From Chloroflexota bacterium (GTDB lineage: Bacteria; Chloroflexota; Ktedonobacteria; Ktedonobacterales; Ktedonobacteraceae), in NCBI GenBank assembly GCA_005881495.1, contig VBHI01000220.1, positions 15,096 through 79,095 on the forward strand: 64,000 nucleotides of DNA, in the 5' to 3' direction. Shown one piece after another: positions 61,819-64,000 of this stretch (the first letter of the stretch is position 1; the number at the start of each line of letters is the position of its first letter). Both the position numbers and the translations under genes were made by a program. The notes beneath the pieces are model-generated. The model was not told the origin of the DNA. It was given only the letters and a program-made list of their open reading frames with translations, and searched no databases.

Positions 61819-63117
61819 TTATGCCAGTAGCCCTGATATACCCTCTGTCCAGCCGACAAGCTTTTCATCGGCCATGAAGTCAGCGGCGCACTGTAAACCA
61901 AGCGGCAGGCCATCGAGTCCATTGGCGGCCTTTCCAGCGGGCAGGGTAATTACCGGGAAGCCTGCATGCGTCCAGGGTAAATTCATTACCGGGTTGCCCG
62001 TCGTCTCGATACCTTCAGGGGCTGGACCTGTTGCGGCGGGAGAAAGCCAGAGGTCTACGCCATGTTGTGACATTAAGACCTGAAATTTGGCGCGTACGAG
62101 GGCGCGATCCGTACGCGCAGTGGTTAACGTCTTGTCATCCACTGCCTGGCCTTCGTGGATCGCGGCAGCAGTACGCGGCCGGTAGAGCGATTCATACTGA
62201 GCGAACCAGGGGGCGTGAACCCGCGCCATTTCTGCAAACATGAGTTGCCTGTTGCGCTGGTTAATCGCTGCAATGTCACTCATCGCCTTTACGTGCCGAA
62301 CGGTATAGCCTGCCTTTTCCAGCACTGATAGTTGCTGTTCAAAAGCGGCCAGGGCTTCTGTCGAAGCCTGCTCCAGATAGGGGCCGTCAGGTACTCCTAA
62401 TACAGGTAGGGTTTCCAGTACTGCTGGTTTCCAATCTTTGCAAAGGAAGGGAGCCACGAGTGCAATACCTACAACTTCCTGGGTCAAGAACCCGACGGTA
62501 TCGAGCGAGGGAGAAAAGAACACCATACCGTCGGTCGAAATACGTCCATAACTTGGTTTGAAACCTACGATGCCGCAAAAGGCAGCGGGTCGAATAACAG
62601 AACCAATCGTTTGTGTTCCAAGGGCCAGGGGACAGAAACCTGCTGCTACCGCAGCAGCCGAACCACTGCTCGAGCCGCCGGGGGTATGTGCAAGGTTATA
62701 TGGATTGCGGGTCGGCCCGGGCTCGGCCCAGGCAAATTCGGTAGAGACAGTTTTGCCCAGGATGATGGCACCAGCAGAGCGCAATGCGCTCACGCAGGTC
62801 GCCTCGGCTCCCGCAAACAACGCTGGTGGCAGTTGCGCTCCCGCACGAGTTGGGAAGCCGTCAACATTGAACACGTCTTTGACGCCGAGAAGTACGCCGT
62901 ACAACGCCGGACGGCTAGCGGGATCGGGGAAACGTTCTTGTAAGCTCCTGGCTTCTGCAAGCAGGCGCGCGCGACGACCAGGTTCAGGTAGCAGGGCATT
63001 GATCTGTGGCTCAAGCGCATCGATGCGCTGGCAGATGCTCTCAATAAAGGATGCCAGGTCAAGCTGATTGGTGCGCAGAGCCTGAGCAGTGGTGGTGAGT
63101 GGCAGCGGCGATAGCAT
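61819..63117 (-). CDS. Amidase signature family protein
   Basis: 432 residues. GVKDVF (catalytic Lys), TPGGSSSGSAAAVAAG (Ser residues), QTIGSVIRPAAFCGIVGFKPS with the nucleophile in GSVIRP. It hydrolyses amides; AtzF- and GatA-like relatives differ, and no GatC/B genes are near, so it is not assigned to tRNA amidation. ATG 63117 is preferred because AAAAGGATG precedes it with good spacing; ATGs at 63126 and 63156 are alternatives. Confidence 0.88.
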   Translation of the reverse strand: MLSPLPLTTTAQALRTNQLDLASFIESICQRIDALEPQINALLPEPGRRARLLAEARSLQERFPDPASRPALYGVLLGVKDVFNVDGFPTRAGAQLPPALFAGAEATCVSALRSAGAIILGKTVSTEFAWAEPGPTRNPYNLAHTPGGSSSGSAAAVAAGFCPLALGTQTIGSVIRPAAFCGIVGFKPSYGRISTDGMVFFSPSLDTVGFLTQEVVGIALVAPFLCKDWKPAVLETLPVLGVPDGPYLEQASTEALAAFEQQLSVLEKAGYTVRHVKAMSDIAAINQRNRQLMFAEMARVHAPWFAQYESLYRPRTAAAIHEGQAVDDKTLTTARTDRALVRAKFQVLMSQHGVDLWLSPAATGPAPEGIETTGNPVMNLPWTHAGFPVITLPAGKAANGLDGLPLGLQCAADFMADEKLVGWTEGISGLLA

Positions 63118-63206
63118 GAGTTTCATCCTTTTCTCTTTTATAGGATATAGTAGCACAGTCTTCTCAACTTTAGAATGAGCTTGGTTTCTCTATTGTTGAC
63201 AGGATA

Positions 63207-63294
63207 GGGCTTGAGCCCGCCGCAAGCCACTGGGTTTCAACCCAGGTGGTTAGGCGTGTTTTTTGTGGGCTTGAGCCCAGATCCTCTGAGGATC
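63207..63294 (+). repeat. Hairpin-rich left end of an IS605-type element
   Basis: GGGCTTGAGCCC occurs at 63207-63218 and 63267-63278. Between them CCACTGGGTT/AACCCAGGTGG forms an imperfect stem, and GATCCTC-T-GAGGATC (63280-63294) a perfect one. IS200/IS605 elements carry subterminal hairpins instead of inverted repeats, and a TnpB gene starts 70 nt later. Confidence 0.6.
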
Positions 63295-63364
63295 AAACAT
63301 CGTTTCTTCCGGTTTATGCAATGAGAAAAAGAACAAGAGGGAAAGGAAAGCAGGAGGGCGTTCG

Positions 63365-64000
63365 ATGGCAGCAAAGTCAATCACGACCATCAGACAGGTC
63401 TTAAGCTATCAGCCACATCAGGCTGCATGGTTTGCTGCCACTCAAGCCCTCTTCAATCAAGTGGTTGCCTTCTATTTTGAGGTCATCCAGGCCCATGAAA
63501 AGCTCTTGGATCTCAACAATAAAGATGCCCTTACCGCTCTGGAGATGCTTACCCATACGACACAGAAGAACCCGACCCCTGTCATGCCTCTAGAAGAGAT
63601 CAGAGAGGATCTTCCCGCGCTGTTTCGACGAGCAGCGATCAATGCCGCTCTTGGATCAGCTCGCTCCTTCTTCTCCCACCTCCAGAAGTGGCGGAAACGA
63701 AAAGAGCAGGCCGTGGCCAAGGGGAAGACATTCACTGAGCGCCCTCCGGTCCCTCCTCGCACCTGGAACAAGTCGGTTCCTTTCTATGGGGGGCAGTGGA
63801 AAGAGCGCACCCCATCGAGTATCCTGCTCAAAGTCTGGACGGGAACATGCTGGTCCTGGCTCAAGGTGCGTATCACGGGTCGGGAGTTGCCCACTGACGC
63901 CGAGCTGGGCAGTCCCTCGCTGATCAGGCGCGGCAAGCAGTGGTGGTTCCATACTCCCATCGAGAAACACTTCGCTCGCCCTGCCAAAATCGAGCGGCAG
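63365..64000 (+). CDS. tnpB: TnpB-type protein of an IS605-family element, N-terminal part
   Basis: Open from ATG 63365 (GGAGG at 63353-63357) to the window edge, 212 codons with no stop. TIRQVLSYQPHQAAWFAATQ then ALFNQVVAFYFEVIQAHEKL is the N-terminal pattern of IS605 OrfB/TnpB; AAINAALGSARSFFSHLQKW continues it. TnpB is an RNA-guided nuclease that works with an omega RNA from the 3' end of its own gene. The RuvC and zinc-finger parts lie outside the window. No tnpA is seen upstream, so the element is probably of the tnpB-only kind. Confidence 0.82.
   Translation, partial: MAAKSITTIRQVLSYQPHQAAWFAATQALFNQVVAFYFEVIQAHEKLLDLNNKDALTALEMLTHTTQKNPTPVMPLEEIREDLPALFRRAAINAALGSARSFFSHLQKWRKRKEQAVAKGKTFTERPPVPPRTWNKSVPFYGGQWKERTPSSILLKVWTGTCWSWLKVRITGRELPTDAELGSPSLIRRGKQWWFHTPIEKHFARPAKIERQ

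Overview
The window reads as chromosome of a Ktedonobacteria-like member of the Chloroflexota. This is an inference from gene content: many transmembrane Ser/Thr kinases with extracellular beta domains, lipoproteins with TPTP-type linkers, a DUF6510 operon, moderate GC, and a heavy load of decayed insertion sequences. No rRNA, CRISPR array or intact prophage is visible. There are two tRNA genes, tRNA-Thr(CGU) and tRNA-Glu(CUC), both on the minus strand.

Layout. 0-4.2 kb: the end of larC, a DUF1992 gene, a broken short-chain dehydrogenase, an HNH gene abutting tRNA-Thr, a DedA-type membrane protein and an unknown gene. 4.6-15 kb: a molybdenum-hydroxylase cluster of the form II CO-dehydrogenase type (coxS-coxL-coxM, then MoxR and VWA genes of CoxD/CoxE type and two XdhC-family genes). 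A glycosyltransferase-like membrane protein and an M29 aminopeptidase interrupt it. The cluster is preceded by a run of four hairpins. 15-22.8 kb: cell-envelope genes (LCP ligase, pseudokinase-FHA protein, MurJ with a long cytoplasmic tail, GDP-mannose synthesis) plus homoserine dehydrogenase. 22.8-33.4 kb: gamma-glutamyltransferase, a glycosyltransferase fusion, oligoendopeptidase F, a flavin disulfide reductase, two lipoproteins (one cupredoxin-like), and a sulfite-oxidase-like/reductase/DUF6510 operon.

33.4-48 kb is an accessory, decaying region. It holds a lipoprotein with an in-frame UGA, a YgiT antitoxin next to a nonsense-mutated DUF4258 toxin, a structured RNA resembling an orphan HEARO/omega RNA, IS66 and other transposase relics, and a 293-bp MITE whose empty target site survives nearby. 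It also holds ClbS/DfsB and nucleotidyltransferase pseudogenes. Two intact operons sit inside it: a heterodimeric ABC exporter, and two cytoplasmic HtrA-like proteases with an orphan NarL-type regulator.

48-64 kb: a disaccharide phosphorylase operon (MFS, beta-phosphoglucomutase, GH65), a small alarmone-hydrolase-type HD protein, an esterase, two Ser/Thr kinase-like receptors (one a predicted pseudokinase), a zinc-ribbon surface protein that shares its last domain with that pseudokinase, a DUF1684 protein, a sirtuin and an amidase. The 5' part of an IS605-type TnpB element runs off the right edge.

Most promising for novelty: the MITE with empty site (41.8-42.1 kb), the orphan omega-RNA-like locus (36.4 kb), the hairpin array ahead of the cox genes (4.65 kb), the pseudokinase-FHA/MurJ pairing, and the UGA-interrupted lipoprotein.
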